The notes: generated by a model from the letters alone, not told the origin. A stretch of 64,000 bases of DNA from Burkholderiaceae bacterium (GCA_027493945.1 JAOSJU010000001.1:1488001-1552000), one strand, 5' to 3'; positions 9,323 through 19,824 are shown, numbered from the stretch's first letter. Made by a program: numbers and translations.

Positions 9323-10201
9323 ATGCGCGTCGTGCTCGTCACCGGCATCTCGGGCTCGGGCAAGTCGATCGCGATCAACGTGCTCGAGGACGACGGCTAC
9401 TTCTGCATCGACAACCTGCCGATCCGCTTCCTGCACGAGGTGATCACCTCGCTGCGCGAGGCCGGGCACGACAAGGTGGCGGTCTCGGTCGACGCGCGCA
9501 GCGGCCAATCGGTCTCCGACCTGCGCGAGATCGCCAGCGGGCTGGGCCGCTACGGTCACGACGTCAAGATCATCTTCCTGAACGCGCGCACCGACACGCT
9601 GGTGCAGCGCTACTCCGAGACCCGGCGCCGGCACCCGATGTCGCTGCGCGCGGGCGCCGGCGACGAGACGGCGCCGACGCTGGTCGAGTCGATCGAGCGC
9701 GAGCGCGAACTGATGTCGGCGCTCGAGGACATCGGCGTGTCGCTCGACACCAGCGACCTGCATCCGAACGTGCTGCGCAGCTGGGTGCGCGACGTGGTGG
9801 GCACCGGGCGCGCGCCGCTCACGCTGCTGTTCGAGTCGTTCGCGTACAAGCAGGGCGTCCCGCTCGACGCCGACCTGGTGTTCGACGTGCGCTGCCTGCC
9901 GAACCCGTACTACACGCCGGAGCTCAGGCCGCTCACGGGGCTCGACGCGCCGGTTGCCGAGTACCTGCAGGCGATTCCGTCCGTGCAGCGGATGATCGAC
10001 CACATCGGCGACTTCCTGCACACCTGGCTGCCCCACTACATCCTCGAGAACCGCAGCTACCTGACGGTAGCGCTCGGCTGCACCGGAGGGCAGCACCGCT
10101 CGGTCTATTGCGTCGAAGAGCTGGCACGGCGTTTCCGCCGGATCGAGCACGTGCTGGTGCGCCATCGGGCGCTGGCCACGCGCGCCAGCGGCCGCGCCTG
10201 A
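9323..10201 (+). CDS. rapZ: RapZ, P-loop RNA-binding adaptor
   Basis: A 292-residue protein with an N-terminal P-loop GISGSGKS and a C-terminal domain containing YVTVALGCTGGQHRSVY-like sequence (here starting LTVALGCTGGQHRSV near residue 250). In Escherichia coli it targets GlmZ small RNA to RNase E to control glucosamine 6-phosphate synthesis; the RNA partner here is unknown. It closes the ptsN-hprK-rapZ group and converges on mutY 39 bp away. Confidence 0.94.
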   Translation: MRVVLVTGISGSGKSIAINVLEDDGYFCIDNLPIRFLHEVITSLREAGHDKVAVSVDARSGQSVSDLREIASGLGRYGHDVKIIFLNARTDTLVQRYSETRRRHPMSLRAGAGDETAPTLVESIERERELMSALEDIGVSLDTSDLHPNVLRSWVRDVVGTGRAPLTLLFESFAYKQGVPLDADLVFDVRCLPNPYYTPELRPLTGLDAPVAEYLQAIPSVQRMIDHIGDFLHTWLPHYILENRSYLTVALGCTGGQHRSVYCVEELARRFRRIEHVLVRHRALATRASGRA

Positions 10202-10240
10202 ACGGGTTCGCGGCGCGCGCCCGGGCAGTCCGGACAGGCG

Positions 10241-11338
10241 TCAAGCCGTCGCGAGCGACTGCAGCAGGGTCTTCACCGGGCGCGGCAGCGCCGCGCCGGA
10301 CGCGTCGTCGAGCGCCAGCCAGACGAGCCCCGGCGCCTCGGCGGCGACGCCTGCGGCCACCGGCTCGCAGGCCAGCGGCTGTACCCGCAGGCGGAAGTGC
10401 GTGAACGCGTGATCGAACGGCGGCAGCGGCTGCGGCGGCGTGACGCGCAACCCGAAGCGGCGCTCGACTTCGCGCGCCAGCGAGGCGCAGTCGGGCAACC
10501 CGGAGGTTGCCGCGGCGCCGTCGACCGGCGCTTGACCGGCCGCGGCAGGCGCCAGCTCGAATTCGGGAAGACTCCACAGGCCGCCCCAGACTCCGCTTGG
10601 TGCGCGACGCTCGAGGAGCACCTCGTCGCCGCGGCGGATCACGAACATCGCGCAGCGTCGCAGCGGCACGCTGCGCCTCGGGCGCGGGGTCGGCAACTGC
10701 GCGACCGTGCCCTCGCGAAGCGCGCGACAGTCGGCCGACAGCGGGCAGGCAGCGCAGTCGGGCCGGGCGCGCACGCACAGCGTCGCGCCGAGGTCCATCA
10801 GCCCCTGCGTGTAGCGCTCGACGTCGCGCTGCGGCAGCGCGGCCTCGGCGATGCGCCACAGCTCGTTCTCGACCGCGCGTTCGCCGGGATGGCCGCGCAC
10901 GCCCGCGTGACGGCACAGCACCCGGCGCACGTTGCCGTCGAGGATCGCGGCGCGGCGGCCGAACGCGAATACCGCGATCGCCGCCGCAGTCGAACGGCCG
11001 ATGCCGGGCAGCCGGGCGAGCTGCTGCGGGTCGTCGGGGAAGGCGCCGCCGTGGCGCGCCACCACTTCGCGCGCGCAGCGGTGCAGGTTGCGCGCGCGAC
11101 TGTAGTAGCCCAGGCCGCTCCAGAGTGCCATCACTTCGTCGGGCTGCGCGACGGCCAGCGACGCGACGTCGGGAAGCCGCGCCACGAAGCGCAGGTAATA
11201 CGGCTTCACCGTCTCGACCTGCGTCTGCTGCAGCATCACCTCGGACAGCCAGACCCGGTAGGCGTCGCGCGTGTCCTGCCAGGGCAGGCCATGGCGACCG
11301 TGCAGGCGCTGCCAGTCGATCAGTCGGGCTGCGATCAT
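10241..11338 (-). CDS. mutY: MutY, adenine DNA glycosylase
   Basis: A 365-residue enzyme that removes adenine mispaired with 8-oxoguanine. The HhH-GPD motif is LPGIGRSTAAAIAVFAFG with catalytic Asp in ILDGNV; the four [4Fe-4S] cysteines follow as C-x6-C-x2-C-x5-C (CVRARPDCAACPLSADC). The C-terminal third is a NUDIX-like 8-oxoG-recognition domain. A TTG eight codons upstream could also start it, but ATG at 11338 matches the family. It lies downstream of the dynamin-like gene, separated by a long hairpin. Confidence 0.94.
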   Translation of the reverse strand: MIAARLIDWQRLHGRHGLPWQDTRDAYRVWLSEVMLQQTQVETVKPYYLRFVARLPDVASLAVAQPDEVMALWSGLGYYSRARNLHRCAREVVARHGGAFPDDPQQLARLPGIGRSTAAAIAVFAFGRRAAILDGNVRRVLCRHAGVRGHPGERAVENELWRIAEAALPQRDVERYTQGLMDLGATLCVRARPDCAACPLSADCRALREGTVAQLPTPRPRRSVPLRRCAMFVIRRGDEVLLERRAPSGVWGGLWSLPEFELAPAAAGQAPVDGAAATSGLPDCASLAREVERRFGLRVTPPQPLPPFDHAFTHFRLRVQPLACEPVAAGVAAEAPGLVWLALDDASGAALPRPVKTLLQSLATA

Positions 11339-11394
11339 CCGGCCGATTGTAAAGGCGCGCAAACAACCGCGCCGCCCGGACTGGCGCAGGGCTC

Positions 11395-11453
11395 AGAACG
11401 TGTGAAGCAATCGGCCGCGCCCGGAAGGCGCGCCCGATTGCTTCACACGTTCT
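11395..11453 (-). terminator. Long hairpin between the dynamin-like gene and mutY
   Basis: Two 27-base arms (11395-11421 and 11427-11453) are inverted complements with one mismatch, around the loop CGGAA. The right arm touches the stop codon of the dynamin-like gene. There is no U-run in either direction, so it is not a textbook intrinsic terminator; it may instead stabilise or process the message between this gene and mutY. Confidence 0.5.
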
Positions 11454-13399
11454 CAGTCGGCGGCGAGCTCGGCGACGCCGGTCGTCTCGACGAGCATCTC
11501 GCGCACCTGCAGCGCGAACTCGCCGGCCAGCGCGATGCGCTGTTCGACGTCGGCGCGCTGCCGCTCGATCTCGTCGATCCGCGACTCGAGGCTGTCGTTG
11601 GCCTCGAGCACCCGCCGCACCGCGTCCAGGCGGCGCTTGAGCTGCGCCTGGTGCTCGCGCACCTGCGTCTCGATCGGCGACATCACGGTGCGCAGCCATG
11701 CCTGGATCTCGCGATCGGCGGTTTCCCCGAGCTCGCGCAGGCGCGCCGCGACCGACTCGAAGAAGCGCCGCATCAGCGCCTGCTGCGAAGTGGTCGCCAA
11801 CGTGATCGCGCCGAACTGTCGGCGCTGCAACTGGTCGATGCGCTCGAGCTCGGCATGAAAGCGCCGCATCGAGTACAACGCCGGATTGCCCAGCGACAGG
11901 CCGTGCTCCGCGCTGAAGCTGCGGTACATCGCGCTCATCAGCGTGGCCGCTTCGTCGACCAGCTGCGACGCCCGCTCGAAGTCGGCGTGCACTGCCGCGA
12001 TCAGCGCGTTCATGCCCGAGCGCAGGCCGCTGGAGAAGCTGCTGCTTCTCATCGCTTCGCGCGCCTGCCTGAGCTGGCGCTTGAGCGATTCGCCGCCCAT
12101 GGTCTCGCCCAGAGTCCGCGCATGCCTCGCGAGCACTGCCCTGAGCCCCTGCAGCTGGCGCAGGCTGCGGTCGAACTCGTCGCGCTCGCGGCGGATCCGC
12201 GCGGCCATGTGGTCCATCACGCTGCGGTTCTTGCCGCGCAGGCCGCCGAGCTCGAACAGCTGCTCGACCGCCGCACGCCGGCGCGCGCCCAGCGTCGCGC
12301 AGACCTGCGAGTGCAACGCCTCGAATTCGCGACTCACGTGCTCGCGCGCGATCTCGCGCTGCTGCGGCACCAGCTCGCGGCCGAGCGCGTACTCGAGGTC
12401 GGACATCCGGCTGCGCTTGAGCAGCAGCGGATCGCGGTTCACCCTGGCCACCAGCGCCTTCTGCGCGGAGACCGGGTAGATGCGATCGTTGGGCAGGTCG
12501 AGCGCGTGGGCGACCGAGCCGACCTGTTGCGCGATCTCGAGCTGCAGCTGCACGTCGTCCTTCAGCCCGTCCCACAGACCGTCGATCTTGTTGAGCACCA
12601 CGAAGCGCCCCGACTTGTGGCTCGCGCTGATGTGCTCGCGCCAGACCTCGATGTCGGAGCGGGTGACGCCGGCGTCGGCGGCGAGCACGAACAGCACCGC
12701 GTCCGCGCCCGGGATCAGCTTCAGCGTCAGCTCGGGCTCGGCGCCGATCGCATTGAGCCCCGGCGTGTCGATGACCACCAGCCCGAGCTCGAGCAGCGGA
12801 TGCGGATAGTTGACGATCGCGTGGCGCCAGCGCGGCACCTCGATGCGCCCCTGGGCGTCGGGGCGCGCTGCCGAGCCGGGGTCGTCCTCGTCGTACATCC
12901 CGAGCAGCACCGCCTGCGCGACGTCGACCGCGATGGTCTCGCGTACGCTGGCGAGCGCGCCGGCCAGGCCCGCCGGATCTGCCGGATCGATCGGGATCTC
13001 GCGCCATTCCGGATCGTGCTCCCTGAGCTCCGAAACGGTGACGTCGCGCAGCCGCGTCTCGATCGGCAGCAGCCGCAGCGCGCTGGGGCGCGAGCGGTCG
13101 TACATCAGCTCGGTCGGGCACATCGTGGTGCGACCGGCCGCCGACGGCAGGATACGCTGGCCGCGGTCGGCGAAGAAGATGGCGTTGATCAGCTCCGACT
13201 TGCCGCGCGAGAACTCGGCAACGAACGCGATCGAGATGCGCTCCTTCCCGAGACGCTCGACGATCCGCTCGACGCGCGCCTGCGACGCCGGGTCGGACAG
13301 CCCGGCATCGTCGAGCCAGCGGCCGTAGCGCTGCACCGATCCGGTCAGCTCGCGCCGCCAGTTCCCGTACTCCGCGATTCGTTCTCCGAAGGCTCCCAT
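11453..13399 (-). CDS. Dynamin-like large GTPase
   Basis: A 648-residue protein with an N-terminal dynamin-family GTPase domain: G1 is AEFSRGKSEL (Gly66-Lys67-Ser68), G2 probably the Thr pair after AAGR, G3 DTPGLNAIG, and G4 NKID. The rest is long helical, coiled-coil-like sequence with many charged residues (about 330-640). No clear transmembrane paddle is seen. Bacterial dynamin-like proteins remodel or protect membranes, but the role here is unknown. It lies between mutM and mutY on the same strand. I chose the ATG at 13399 because conserved similarity begins directly after it. Confidence 0.85.
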   Translation of the reverse strand: MGAFGERIAEYGNWRRELTGSVQRYGRWLDDAGLSDPASQARVERIVERLGKERISIAFVAEFSRGKSELINAIFFADRGQRILPSAAGRTTMCPTELMYDRSRPSALRLLPIETRLRDVTVSELREHDPEWREIPIDPADPAGLAGALASVRETIAVDVAQAVLLGMYDEDDPGSAARPDAQGRIEVPRWRHAIVNYPHPLLELGLVVIDTPGLNAIGAEPELTLKLIPGADAVLFVLAADAGVTRSDIEVWREHISASHKSGRFVVLNKIDGLWDGLKDDVQLQLEIAQQVGSVAHALDLPNDRIYPVSAQKALVARVNRDPLLLKRSRMSDLEYALGRELVPQQREIAREHVSREFEALHSQVCATLGARRRAAVEQLFELGGLRGKNRSVMDHMAARIRRERDEFDRSLRQLQGLRAVLARHARTLGETMGGESLKRQLRQAREAMRSSSFSSGLRSGMNALIAAVHADFERASQLVDEAATLMSAMYRSFSAEHGLSLGNPALYSMRRFHAELERIDQLQRRQFGAITLATTSQQALMRRFFESVAARLRELGETADREIQAWLRTVMSPIETQVREHQAQLKRRLDAVRRVLEANDSLESRIDEIERQRADVEQRIALAGEFALQVREMLVETTGVAELAAD

Positions 13400-13529
13400 C
13401 GGCTTTGGGTCGATCTGCAGGTTTGAATTGCATCGATAGATAGCACGGGCGCGGACGCGCCGGCGTGCACCTGTTCCCGGTCGTCCGGGCGGGCCGCCCT
13501 GCGGCTGCTTCGGGCTGGCGAACGGCGGG

Positions 13530-14351
13530 TCAGTGCTGGCAACGCGGGCAGTAGAAGGTGCTTCGCTGGCCCTGCCGCACGCTGCGAACCGGCTCGCCAC
13601 AGACGCGGCAGGGCTGCCCTGCGCGGCCGTAGACGAAGCAGTCGAGCTGGAAGTAGCCGCTCGCGCCGTCGCTCGCGACGAAGTCGCGCAGGCTGCTGCC
13701 GCCGCGCCGGATCGCATCGGAGAGCGTGGCGCGGATCGCGGCAGCGAGCCGTTCGCAGCGCTCACGCCCCACCCGGTGCGCGGGCGTGCCCGGCCGGATG
13801 CCGGCGCGGAACAGGCTCTCGGAGGCATAGATGTTTCCGACGCCCACCACGATCCGGCCCGAGAGCAGCGCCTGCTTGATCGACACGCGCCGCCCGCGCG
13901 TGGCGCGATGAAGCATTGCGCCGTCGAAGGCGTCGCCCAGTGGCTCGACGCCCAGCCCCGCGAGCAGCGGATGCGCGTCCACTGCCCCGGCCGCGGCGTC
14001 GTGCCACAACATCGCACCGAAGCGGCGCGGATCGTGAAAGCGCAGCGTGCCGTGCGCGAACGGCAGATCGACATGATCGTGGCGCGACGGCGGCGGCGGC
14101 CGCGGCAGGAAGCGCAGGCTGCCGGACATGCCGAGATGGACGATCAGCACGCCGTGGTCGAAGCCCAGCAGCAGGTACTTGCCGCGCCGCTCGACCGAGC
14201 GCACGGTGCGCCCTTCGAGCACTTGCGGCAGCTCGCTCGGCACCGGCCAGCGCAACCGCTGCTCGCGCACCGCGGCCGTGCCGACGGCGCGCCCCAGCAC
14301 GCTCTGCTGCAGGCCGCGGCGGACGACCTCGACCTCCGGAAGCTCGGGCAT
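13530..14351 (-). CDS. mutM: MutM (Fpg), formamidopyrimidine-DNA glycosylase
   Basis: A 273-residue protein starting [13 protein letters not shown]; Pro1 (after Met removal) is the nucleophile and Glu2 the partner. The H2TH region ([22 protein letters not shown]) and the C-terminal zinc finger (C-x2-C ... C-x2-[17 protein letters not shown]) are complete. It excises 8-oxoguanine and FaPy lesions. Together with mutY close by, it forms an oxidative-guanine repair pair. It is divergent from the TPR lipoprotein gene across 99 bp. Confidence 0.96.
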   Translation of the reverse strand: MPELPEVEVVRRGLQQSVLGRAVGTAAVREQRLRWPVPSELPQVLEGRTVRSVERRGKYLLLGFDHGVLIVHLGMSGSLRFLPRPPPPSRHDHVDLPFAHGTLRFHDPRRFGAMLWHDAAAGAVDAHPLLAGLGVEPLGDAFDGAMLHRATRGRRVSIKQALLSGRIVVGVGNIYASESLFRAGIRPGTPAHRVGRERCERLAAAIRATLSDAIRRGGSSLRDFVASDGASGYFQLDCFVYGRAGQPCRVCGEPVRSVRQGQRSTFYCPRCQH

Positions 14352-14450
14352 CGGACGTGGGCGACGCAATGTGCGGAACGGCGCCGGGCAGCGGCGGATC
14401 GGCGAAGTGCTCGGCGCCCGGCTCGGGTAATCTTCTCGTCGGGCAGTGTA

Positions 14451-16344
14451 ATGGAACCCACACCGATGACTCGACCGCTCCTGCCGCGCGGGCCGCAGCG
14501 CGCGCGCGCCGAAGCTCCCGCCGGCGCCCGGCCGCACCCGGCGGCAACTCTGGCTGCGCTGGCCGCCGTGGCGTTGCTCGCGAGCGCCTGCGCAAGCACC
14601 CCGGCTCCGGCCGGATCGGGCGACGCTTCGGCGGCCCCTCCGGCGCCAGCCGAAGCCCGAATGCAGGAGCACGCCGCTGCGCAAGGAACCGCCAGCGCCG
14701 CCGCAGTGCCAGCCGAGGCCCTGCCGCAGGTGGAGCTGACGCCGCAGCTGATGTTCCAGCTGCTGGCCTCCGAAATCGCGGCCCAGCGCGGCGAGGTCGG
14801 CAGCGCGGCGGCGACCTACCTGTCGATGGCCAGGCAGACGCGCGACCCGCGGCTGGCGCGCCGCGCCACCGAGCTCGCGCTGGTCGAGCGCTCGCTCGAC
14901 CACGCCCTGCCTGCGGCCGAGCTCTGGCATGAGTTGTCGCCGAACTCGCCGATCGCGACACAGACGATCGAGTCGCTGTGGATCAGCACCGGACGGCTCG
15001 ACGAGGCCGAGCCGCTGCTGCGGGCGCGCATCGCGAAAGCGCGCGCCGATCGCCGGCTGACCGAAGCGTATGCGCAGTTGCAGCGCGCGCTCACGCGCTC
15101 GCCCGACCGCAAGGCCGCGCTGGCCCTGGTCGAACGGCTCGCCGCGCCCGACCGAGGGCGTGGCCGCCGCACGCCTCGCACTGGCCGCGGTCGCGCACGC
15201 GGCCGACGACACCGAGCGCGCAGCCGCCGAGGCCCGGGCGGCGCTGAAGCTCGAGCCGAGCAACGAGGACGCGGCCGTCGCCGCGGCCCGCTACGTGGCA
15301 CAGACGCCGCGCGGCGGCGCGGGCGCGATCGCGCTGCTCGAGTCGTTCCTCGCGCGCGAGCCCAAGGCCATCGAGGCGCGCTTCTCGCTGGCGCGGCTGC
15401 TGGCCGCCGACGGGCGCAGCGACGATGCGCGCACGCAATTCGAGACGGCGCTCAGGCAGGAGCCCGACAGCCCCGGCATCCTGTTCTCGCTGGCGCAGCT
15501 GGCCCGGCAGACGAAGCAGCCGAAGGTCGCCGAAGACTACCTGCGCCGCTACCTCGCGCTGCCCGCGCAGGTGCAGCGCGACAACGACCCCGCGTACCTG
15601 TTCATGGGGCAGCTCGCCGAGGAATCGGGCCGCACGGCCGAGGCCGTCGACTGGTACGCCCGCGTGCGGCGCGGCGAGCAGTTCCTTCCCGCGCTCACGC
15701 GACGCGCGGTGCTGCTCGGCAAGCTGGGCCGCGTCGACGAAGCCCGCGACCTGCTGCGCTCGACCTCGGTCGGCAGCGTGCGCGAGCGCGTGCAGCTCAC
15801 CGCCGCCGAGGCGCAGGTGCTGCGCGAGGCCGGACGCGACGGCGAGGCGTTCGACGTGCTCGCGCAGGCGCTCGAGCGCCATCCCGAGAACCCCGACCTG
15901 CTGTACGACCACGCGATGGCCGCCGAACGGCTCGGCAGGCTCGACACGATGGAAAAGAGCCTGCGCAAGCTGATCGAGCTGCGCCCCGACAACGCGCACG
16001 CCTACAACGCGCTCGGCTACACCTTCGCCGAGCGCAACATCCGGCTCGACGAGGCGCAGGCGCTGATCGAGAAGGCGCTCGCGCTCGCCCCGAACGACGC
16101 GCACATCATCGACAGCATGGGCTGGGTGCTGTTTCGCCGCGGCGAGCTGGGCGGCGCGGTCGAGCAACTGCAGAAGGCCTACCGGCTGCGCCCCGAGGCG
16201 GAGATCGCCGCGCACCTCGGCGAGGCGCTCTGGAAATCGGGCCGCACCGACGAGGCCCGGCGCGTCTGGCGCGAAGCCAGCGCACGCGAGCCGGGCAACA
16301 AGGTGCTGAGCGAGACGCTGGCGCGCTTCAAGATCGCGCAATGA
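14451..16344 (+). CDS. TPR-repeat lipoprotein, one frame break at 15147-15149
   Basis: About 630 residues when the break is closed by removing one C of the CCC run. An N-terminal lipoprotein signal (AVALLASAC lipobox near residue 45) precedes tetratricopeptide repeats over most of the length, best seen after 15240 (for example [16 protein letters not shown] and [20 protein letters not shown]). Such proteins precede lolB and ispE in many betaproteobacteria and are probably envelope scaffolds. Its stop overlaps the lolB ATG. Both halves align to one family on the same strand, so I treat this as one gene; a true nonsense product cannot be excluded from sequence alone. Confidence 0.8.
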
Positions 16345-16938
16345 GCCGGCTGCTCGCCGCGCTGGCCGCCGCGCTCCTGCTCGCGCTCGCCGGCTGCGCG
16401 ACACCGGGTGCGCCACCCGCGGCCCCTGCCGAGGCCGGCCCGCCCAACTTCTGGACCGGGCGCTTTGCCGCCACGGTCACCGAGGCGGGCGACGATGCGC
16501 GCCAGGAGCGCTCGAGCGGTCGCTTCACTCTGCGGGTGGACGGGCCGCGCACCGAGCTCGAACTGTCGTCGCCGCTTGGCCAGGCGATTGCGCAACTGCA
16601 GGTCGACGGCGAGCGCGCGACGCTGGTCGCGGCCGACGGCAAGACCTGGGAGGCACCATCGGCCGAGGCGCTCACCGAGCAGGTCTTCGGCTGGCGCGTA
16701 CCGCTGGCCAACCTCCCCCGACTGGCTCGAGGGCCGCGTCGCCGAGCCCGTCGAGCGCGACGGCGCGGGCGTGAGAGCCGGACGCGAGCATGGCTGGTCG
16801 GTGCGCATCGAGGCGAGCGACGCGAGCCGGCCGCGGCGCGTGGCGCTCGACTGGCCGGCCGTGGCCCGCGCCGGCGAGCGCCGGCTGTCGCTGCGGCTGG
16901 TGATCGACAGCGCGGTGCGCCTTCTCGCCCGCCCGTGA
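16341..16938 (+). CDS. lolB: LolB, outer-membrane lipoprotein receptor, one frame break at 16715-16719
   Basis: About 198 residues after removal of one C from the CCCCC run. The signal ends in lipobox LAGC. The core FWTGRFAATV...SSGRFTLRVDG and WEAPSAEALTEQVFGWRVPLANLP is typical of LolB; after the break the other frame gives DWLEGRVAEP and RPRRVALDWP to the end. LolB takes lipoproteins from LolA and inserts them in the outer membrane. It is essential in most relatives, which argues that the break is a sequence error. Confidence 0.85.
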
Positions 16939-16975
16939 GACGCCGCGACTGGTTGCCGAACGCCCTCGCCCGACC

Positions 16976-17863
16976 ATGATCGAGTCGCTGCACAACCTGC
17001 CGGCCCCGGCCAAGCTGAACCTGTTCCTGCACGTCACCGGCCGCCGCGCCGATGGCTATCACCTGCTCGAGACGGTCTTCGAGTTCGTCGACCTGTGCGA
17101 CCGCGTGCATCTCGCGCGCCGCGACGACGCGGCGATCGTGCGCCGCGACCCGCTGCCCGGCGTTCCCGCGGAGGCCGATCTCGCGGTGCGCGCGGCGCGC
17201 CTGCTCGCCGCCGAGACCGGTTGCCGGCTCGGCGTGGAGATCGCAATCGACAAGCGGATACCGATGGGCGCGGGCCCGGGCGGCGGCAGCACCGACGCGG
17301 CCACCGTGCTGCTGGGCCTGAACCGCTTGTGGGGCCTGGGCCTCGCTCGACGCCGCCTGATGGCCCTCGCGCTGCGCCCGGGCGCCGACGTGCCCGCGTT
17401 CGTGTTCGGGCGCCGCGCCTTCGCGAGCGGCATCGGCGAGCGGCTGCGCGCGCTGCCCGGCAAGCCCGCGTGGTTCGTGATCGTCGCTCCGCCGGTGGCC
17501 GTGCCCACGGGCTCGGTGTTCGCCTCTTCCGAATTGACACGCGATACGAAACCGCTCAGAATCTCGGGTCTTTCGCGAGGGCGGTCCGTCTATCGCGGGA
17601 AGAACGATCTCGAACCGGTGGTGTGCGCAGTCTGGCCGCGCGTCGCCGAAGCGCTCGCAGCGCTCAGGCTCGCCGCCGATTCGGCCGGTGCCGACGGGCG
17701 GCTGGCGCGGATGACCGGTTCGGGGGCCTGCGTGTTCTGTCCCGTGCCTGACGAACCGGCGGCCGCGGCGATCCGGAAGCGGCTCGCGCGGCAGGCGGTC
17801 GGAACCGCGTATTCGGTCCGTTCGCTGCCCCGGCACCCGCTTCGCGACTGGTCGTTCGCCTGA
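16976..17863 (+). CDS. ispE: IspE, 4-diphosphocytidyl-2-C-methylerythritol kinase
   Basis: A 295-residue GHMP kinase of the MEP isoprenoid pathway. Motifs seen are PAPAKLNLFLHVTGRRADGYH near the N-terminus, the ATP-binding PMGAGPGGGSTDAATVL (near residue 98), and the C-terminal MTGSGACVF loop. Length is normal. It follows lolB by 37 bp, the usual betaproteobacterial order. Confidence 0.95.
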   Translation: MIESLHNLPAPAKLNLFLHVTGRRADGYHLLETVFEFVDLCDRVHLARRDDAAIVRRDPLPGVPAEADLAVRAARLLAAETGCRLGVEIAIDKRIPMGAGPGGGSTDAATVLLGLNRLWGLGLARRRLMALALRPGADVPAFVFGRRAFASGIGERLRALPGKPAWFVIVAPPVAVPTGSVFASSELTRDTKPLRISGLSRGRSVYRGKNDLEPVVCAVWPRVAEALAALRLAADSAGADGRLARMTGSGACVFCPVPDEPAAAAIRKRLARQAVGTAYSVRSLPRHPLRDWSFA

Positions 17864-17939
17864 GGGCTTGCCGGCAGGCGAACGACCCGGACCGGCAGGC
17901 CGTCACGCAGTGACGCGAGCCGGCCCGAAGACCGACCAC

Positions 17940-18016
17940 TGGGGAGTCGCCAAGTTGGTTAAGGCACCGGATTTTGATTCCGGCATTCGAGGGTTCGAAT
18001 CCTTCCTCCCCAGCCA
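17940..18016 (+). tRNA. tRNA-Gln (anticodon TTG)
   Basis: A complete cloverleaf can be read: acceptor arms TGGGGAG and CTCCCCA, anticodon stem CCGGA/TCCGG around the loop TTTTGAT with anticodon TTG, T-loop TTCGAAT, discriminator G and an encoded CCA end. It lies between ispE and prs, its common place in Burkholderiales. Confidence 0.95.
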
Positions 18017-18114
18017 ACTTCTCCAGCCCGGGGCGTGAGCCGGGCTGCCAGCCGAGAGCCAGACAAGTGCAGGGCTATCGCCGAAACGCCGACGTCGTCG
18101 ACCCGGAAGGTCTG

Positions 18115-19047
18115 ATGATCTTCACCGGCAACGCCAACCCGCGGTTGGCGGCCGACGTCGCGCATCACCTGTACATCAACCTCGGCAAGGCCAAGGTGAG
18201 CCAGTACTCCGACGGCGAGGTGATGGTCGAGATCCTGGAGAACGTGCGCGGCAAGGACGTGTTCGTGCTGCAGCCGACCTGCGCGCCGACCAACGACCAC
18301 CTGATGGAAGTGATGATCATGGTCGACGCGCTCAAGCGCGCGTCGGCCGGACGCATCACCGCGGCGCTGCCCTATTACGGCTACGCCCGCCAGGACCGCC
18401 GGGTGCGCTCCACGCGCGTGGCGATCAGCGCGAAGGTGGTCGCCAACATGCTCGAGACCGCCGGCGTCGACCGCCTGCTGACGATGGACCTGCACGCCGA
18501 GCAGATCCAGGGTTTCTTCGACATCCCGGTCGACAACGTCTATGCAGCGCCGCTGCTGCTGGCCGACATGCACAAGCAGCAATTCGAAAACCTGCTGGTC
18601 GTGTCGCCCGACGTCGGCGGCGTGGTGCGGGCGCGCGCGCTCGCCAAGCGCCTCGACTCCGACCTCGCGATCATCGACAAGCGGCGCCCGAAAGCCAACG
18701 TCGCCGAGGTGATGAACATCATCGGCGACGTGTCGGGCCGCACCTGCGTGATCGTGGACGACATCGTCGACACCGCGAACACGCTGGTGAAGGCGGCGGT
18801 CGCGCTCAAGGAGCACGGAGCCCGGCGCGTGGTCGCCTACTGCACGCATGCGGTGCTCTCGGGCGGCGCCAGCGCGCGCATCGCCGGATCGGCGCTCGAC
18901 GAGCTCGTGGTCACCGACACGATTCCGCTGTCGGCCGAGGCGGAAGGCTGCGATCGCATCCGCGTGCTGTCGTGCGCGCAGTTGCTCGCCGAGACGATCC
19001 TGCGCATCAACCGCGCCGATTCGGTCTCGTCGCTGTTCGTCGACTGA
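18115..19047 (+). CDS. prs: Prs, ribose-phosphate diphosphokinase
   Basis: With the ATG at 18115 (GGAAGG four bases upstream) the protein has 310 residues. The ATP-binding [10 protein letters not shown], the metal-binding [11 protein letters not shown] and the PRPP loop [13 protein letters not shown] (near residue 213) are intact. It makes PRPP from ribose 5-phosphate and ATP for nucleotides, His, Trp and NAD. A GTG at 18067 would add 16 residues; some relatives are a few residues longer, so the start is not certain. Confidence 0.94.
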   Translation: MIFTGNANPRLAADVAHHLYINLGKAKVSQYSDGEVMVEILENVRGKDVFVLQPTCAPTNDHLMEVMIMVDALKRASAGRITAALPYYGYARQDRRVRSTRVAISAKVVANMLETAGVDRLLTMDLHAEQIQGFFDIPVDNVYAAPLLLADMHKQQFENLLVVSPDVGGVVRARALAKRLDSDLAIIDKRRPKANVAEVMNIIGDVSGRTCVIVDDIVDTANTLVKAAVALKEHGARRVVAYCTHAVLSGGASARIAGSALDELVVTDTIPLSAEAEGCDRIRVLSCAQLLAETILRINRADSVSSLFVD

Positions 19048-19144
19048 TTCTTTTTTGGGTGCCGGCGGGCCTCGCGGCCGGCCGGCGTGTGTGGATGCCC
19101 CGACGTTCTGGTCGCGGACGCGGGGCCTGATGAAAGGAAGAACG

Positions 19145-19766
19145 ATGAAAGTCGTTGCCGGGGAACCGCAATGAGCAGGGATCCGGTGCGAGCCGCCGCC
19201 TGCGCCGTACCGGCTTCGTGCCGGGAATCGTCTACGGCGGCAAGGGCGCCGCGACGCCGGTGGCCATCGAGCACAACCCGCTCTACCACGCGCTGCGCGT
19301 GGAAGCGTTCCATTCGTCGATCCTCGACATGGACCTCGACGGAACGAAGGAGCGCGTGCTGCTGCGCGACGTGCAATGGCACGCATACAAGCCGCTGGTG
19401 CTGCACATCGACTTTCAGCGAGTCGCCGCCGACGAGAAGATCACGGTGAAGGTGCCGTTGCACTTCGTGAACCAGGAGCTGTCCCCGGCGGTCAAGCTGA
19501 GCGCGGGGATCATCGGCCACGTGGTGAACGACGTCGAGATCAGCTGCCTTCCCGGCGACCTGCCCAGCTTCATCGAGGTCGACCTCGCGAACCTGGAAGC
19601 CGGAAAGCCGGTGCACCTGCGCGACATCGTCTTTCCGGCCGGCGTCGCACCGGTCGTGCCCGCGGGCGACAATCCGGTCATCGTGACGGTGACGATCCCC
19701 GGCGCTGCCGAGGAAGAACCGCCCGCCACGGCGGCCGCTCCCGCGGCGCCCGCCGCGAAGAAGTGA
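19145..19766 (+). CDS. rplY: RplY, 50S ribosomal protein L25 (Ctc form), one frame break at 19166-19167
   Basis: The ATG follows GAAAGGAAG. Removing one C of the CC at 19166-19167 joins MKVVAGER to [15 protein letters not shown], the standard L25 N-terminus, and gives about 206 residues. It has the L25 domain that binds 5S rRNA and the C-terminal TL5/Ctc beta domain, then an Ala/Pro-rich tail. The break falls at codon 8 of a ribosomal protein gene and leaves everything after it intact, which strongly suggests a base-call error. An intrinsic terminator follows. Confidence 0.88.
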
Positions 19767-19793
19767 CGCCGCCGCGGTCCGCCGCTGCGCACG

Positions 19794-19824
19794 AAGGCCC
19801 GGGTCTCCCCGGGCCTTTTCTTTA
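19794..19824 (+). terminator. Intrinsic terminator after rplY
   Basis: AAGGCCCGGG, loop TCTC, CCCGGGCCTT, then TTTCTTT. This is a strong GC-rich stem with a U-run, ending at the ATG of the following transporter gene. Confidence 0.9.
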
